Virus record (IMG/VR): IMGVR_UViG_3300009082_000018
Location: 1 to 64,000 of that record
Strand: one strand, 5' to 3'
Length of the DNA: 64,000 bases
Source: a virus
The position numbers and the translations under genes are program-made. The notes below the pieces were generated by a model that searched no databases, had not been told where the DNA came from, and saw only the letters and a list, made by a program, of their open reading frames with translations. Of this stretch, positions 62,437-64,000 are shown piece after piece (the first letter of the stretch is position 1; every line of letters begins with the position of its first letter).

Positions 62437-62971
62437 TGATCTCTCCTGGGTCTTGACCCTTCATCTGCAGCATGCCGTAGGTGGCGATCAAAGATGCGTC
62501 GGATCGACCGTCCAGGGATAGAACTTTGCCTCGTGGCTTGGTCAGCGGCAGTGTGGGGTACAGCCGCTGGCACTTCGTCATCGACCTGGCTTTGGGGTCT
62601 CCTGCCGGCACATCTCTCAACACCACCTTGGTCCACGTAGCGGGGTGGACTATATCATATTTGATCCCCAATCCGATACAGATTCCTTCCCACAAACCGA
62701 ACCCTCGTCCCGTCTTGAACGTGGAGCTGAGCCCTTGCTTGGGCATTGCCTGGGCCTGTTCCAACCAGACCATGACGTTGTCGCTCAAAGCCATGAATTC
62801 TCTGAGTATGTTGCCCATCTCAGCGGTGGCGAAGTCGTGCTTGACCTTGCCCTTCTTGCCGAGGTTGACGGTTGGGGTGTCCCTGTAGTCCACCAGGCGG
62901 AAGTTCACGTCGACGACGACGATCGCTCCCAAGAGTCCGTTGTCGATCCCAATTACTAACGGCTTTCCCAC
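62393..62971 (-). CDS. RuvC-like Holliday junction resolvase
   Basis: The 192-residue protein begins at a GTG (62971) and shows the RuvC fold and acidic site: Asp10 in IGIDNGLLGAIVVVD, Glu71 in MVWLEQAQAMP, and Asp154/Asp158 in LDGRSDASLIATYG. The segment STFKTGRGFGLWEG is the usual substrate-binding part. Such phage enzymes cut branched DNA before packaging, which fits its place next to the terminase. Confidence 0.85.
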   Translation of the reverse strand: MGKPLVIGIDNGLLGAIVVVDVNFRLVDYRDTPTVNLGKKGKVKHDFATAEMGNILREFMALSDNVMVWLEQAQAMPKQGLSSTFKTGRGFGLWEGICIGLGIKYDIVHPATWTKVVLRDVPAGDPKARSMTKCQRLYPTLPLTKPRGKVLSLDGRSDASLIATYGMLQMKGQDPGEINVRQVEKRPPPRRA

Positions 62972-62992
62972 AGGGACACCCCTTCCATCGGA

Positions 62993-63322
62993 CTACGCGA
63001 GATGATCTTTGAGCTTGTCGACATAGCCATTGGCAATGCCGACATCCACCCAGTCCAGGAATGCTCTCTGGTCGGCGACCTTGGACGAGAGAGAGCCATT
63101 CACCGGGGGGATTCCTGCCGCCTTTCTCGGAGCCCTCTTGACCTTGGCACCGCTGGCCAAAGCCAGCTCACCTTTTTTCTTGAGCTGGCTCTTCATCGTT
63201 GCGAAGTACGATGACGAAAGCACACCCGGAGTCGCTTTGTCGAAGTCCTTGAACGTGCCTTGTGGGTCAGTCAGAAGGAACTTCCTGACCAGATCGATTT
63301 TGGAACCACTCTTCTTTGACAT
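62993..63322 (-). CDS. Hypothetical basic protein, possible DNA binding
   Basis: AGGAGG five bases before the ATG at 63322 decides the start. The 109-residue protein (KIDLVRKFLLTDPQGTFKDFDKATPGVLSSSYFATMKSQLKKKGEL) reads as a helix-turn-helix-like N-terminal domain, then a basic linker (KVKRAPRKAAG) and a short C-terminal helix. The pattern fits a small regulator or terminase partner (small subunit position), but nothing more can be said. Confidence 0.55.
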   Translation of the reverse strand: MSKKSGSKIDLVRKFLLTDPQGTFKDFDKATPGVLSSSYFATMKSQLKKKGELALASGAKVKRAPRKAAGIPPVNGSLSSKVADQRAFLDWVDVGIANGYVDKLKDHLA

Positions 63323-63362
63323 CATAGCCTCCTGTTGAGCCACTGATTGGCTCGGCAACGGA

Positions 63363-63830
63363 CTACTCTTTCTTCGTAGGGGGTGTCAGATCTTTCGGGA
63401 TCGAAGTGGCGAGCTGAATCACCGGAGCCCGCACGTTGGCGTCGAATAGCACGCCGCAGCCAGGGCAGCGAATCAGATTCTGGTCTGGCGGCGCATCGTC
63501 AGGGATGTCATGGGCGTGGATCTCTTGGGTCTCGTCCTTGTAGACGACGAAGGTGTCGATCGTCTTCTCCTGGTGATTCACCTGATCGTGAATTTCGATG
63601 TGCTTCTTCATCCAGGCCAGGAATGGCTTGATCTTCATCAGCTGAGCAAAGACCTCTAGGTAGCGGAGCGCCTGATTGAGGTGCTTGACCGTAGGCCACT
63701 CCTTGAGAGCCCGTGCTCGGATGTACTCCTCCTGGATGTCTTTTTCCTCCTGCTCGGCGGCCTTCTCCTTCTTCTCGGCTATCTTCTTCTCGAATGGAGA
63801 CCTCTGATCGTTTTTCTTCTGGCTACTCAT
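63363..63830 (-). CDS. Hypothetical coiled-coil protein with C-terminal CxxC
   Basis: The ATG at 63830 with GAAGGG upstream gives 155 residues. A long charged helix (residues about 10-50, EKKIAEKKEKAAEQEEKDIQEEYI) is followed by a helical middle, and then CPGCG near the end, which is half of a zinc knuckle. It overlaps the upstream partial gene by eight bases. Located upstream of the terminase and RuvC genes, it may be a DNA packaging or head assembly helper. The family is unknown. Confidence 0.55.
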   Translation of the reverse strand: MSSQKKNDQRSPFEKKIAEKKEKAAEQEEKDIQEEYIRARALKEWPTVKHLNQALRYLEVFAQLMKIKPFLAWMKKHIEIHDQVNHQEKTIDTFVVYKDETQEIHAHDIPDDAPPDQNLIRCPGCGVLFDANVRAPVIQLATSIPKDLTPPTKKE

Positions 63831-64000
63831 GGTGACCCTTCCTCTTGGCCTTTTCCAGCTGCAGCCAGTTGTGAACTTCCTGCTGGCTTGGTAGTACCAG
63901 CTTGGCCCAGTCCTGCACCAGATCAAGCTGATCTTCAGTGAAGATTGGGATGCTCAACTCGATAGCTTCTGTGTGCTCTCCAACGGCTCCGGTGGATTGT
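63823..64000 (-). CDS. Partial protein, 5' end outside window
   Basis: The minus strand is open from the window end to a TAG at 63823-63825. The visible part, about 58 residues, reads VGEHTEAIELSIPIFTEDQ, then LDLVQDWAKLVLPSQEVHNW, and ends in a basic KAKRKGHHE tail. Its stop overlaps the start of the next gene, the usual packing of this operon. Function unknown. Confidence 0.55.
   Translation of the reverse strand, partial: QSTGAVGEHTEAIELSIPIFTEDQLDLVQDWAKLVLPSQQEVHNWLQLEKAKRKGHHE

Overview
The window is a 64 kb piece of a large tailed-phage genome, of a size class that carries its own translation and nucleotide genes. It reads as a contractile-tailed (myovirus-type) phage: tail sheath, tail tube, a frameshifted tail assembly chaperone, tape measure, a gp27/gpD-like hub, a gp5/gpV-like spike, gp25 and gpJ/gp6-like baseplate proteins, a long set of fibres and a lysis set occur in order on the plus strand. 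Two consecutive small proteins built like spanins (membrane segment plus coiled coil) weakly suggest a Gram-negative host; no host can be named from the sequence alone. Base composition is moderately GC-rich and even.

Layout. 1-7.9 kb: end of a virion gene, a small cassette (membrane protein, zinc ribbon, NlpC/P60-like hydrolase, holin-like protein, MshEN-like protein) and neck/connector candidates. 7.9-26.6 kb: sheath, tube, chaperone, tape measure and baseplate. 26.6-41.7 kb: a beta-helix tailspike, an LLH-type holin, then an array of fibre-like paralogues that share exchanged beta modules and tandem repeats. 41.7-49.4 kb: spanin-like proteins, an anchored metzincin protease, a UvsW-like helicase, an amidase endolysin, a DNA methyltransferase and a J-domain protein. 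49.4-54.3 kb: a leader with mutually exclusive hairpins, then 43 tRNA genes with an HNH nuclease near the end. 54.3-56.5 kb: a promoter, three Y RNAs and a Ro60 (TROVE + vWA) gene. 56.5-64 kb, minus strand: nucleotide metabolism (deoxynucleoside kinase, ThyX, dNMP kinase), RNase H, KTSC protein, GpA-like large terminase, NYN nuclease, RuvC-like resolvase and small proteins. The two transcription directions converge near 56,510.

The tRNA set reads all 20 amino acids with almost no duplication: every anticodon occurs once except CAT, which occurs three times, in one tRNA with initiator features, one elongator-like and one that could be Ile-CAT. It looks like a nearly self-sufficient decoding set. 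Several members are odd: eight have C instead of U at position 33, and all five Leu isoacceptors have short class-I variable loops.

The most interesting system is a phage-encoded Ro60 ribonucleoprotein. Four RNAs share a Y-RNA-type stem (GGACCG on the 5' strand, UUGUUC on the 3' strand). Three lie directly before the Ro60 gene behind a good sigma70-type promoter, and one sits inside the tRNA array between two tRNA-Thr genes. Two of them carry a circularly permuted tRNA mimic (T-arm, acceptor stem closed by a tetraloop, D-arm), as known for bacterial YrlA RNA. A fifth element in the array is a permuted tRNA mimic closed by a GCAA tetraloop without a Y stem, and it fills exactly the gap between two tRNAs. 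Other gaps between tRNAs hold further structured RNAs without known family. The inference is that the phage makes a family of tRNA-mimicking Y RNAs, some processed out of the tRNA transcript, that tune Ro60 and perhaps tRNA processing or host RNA decay.
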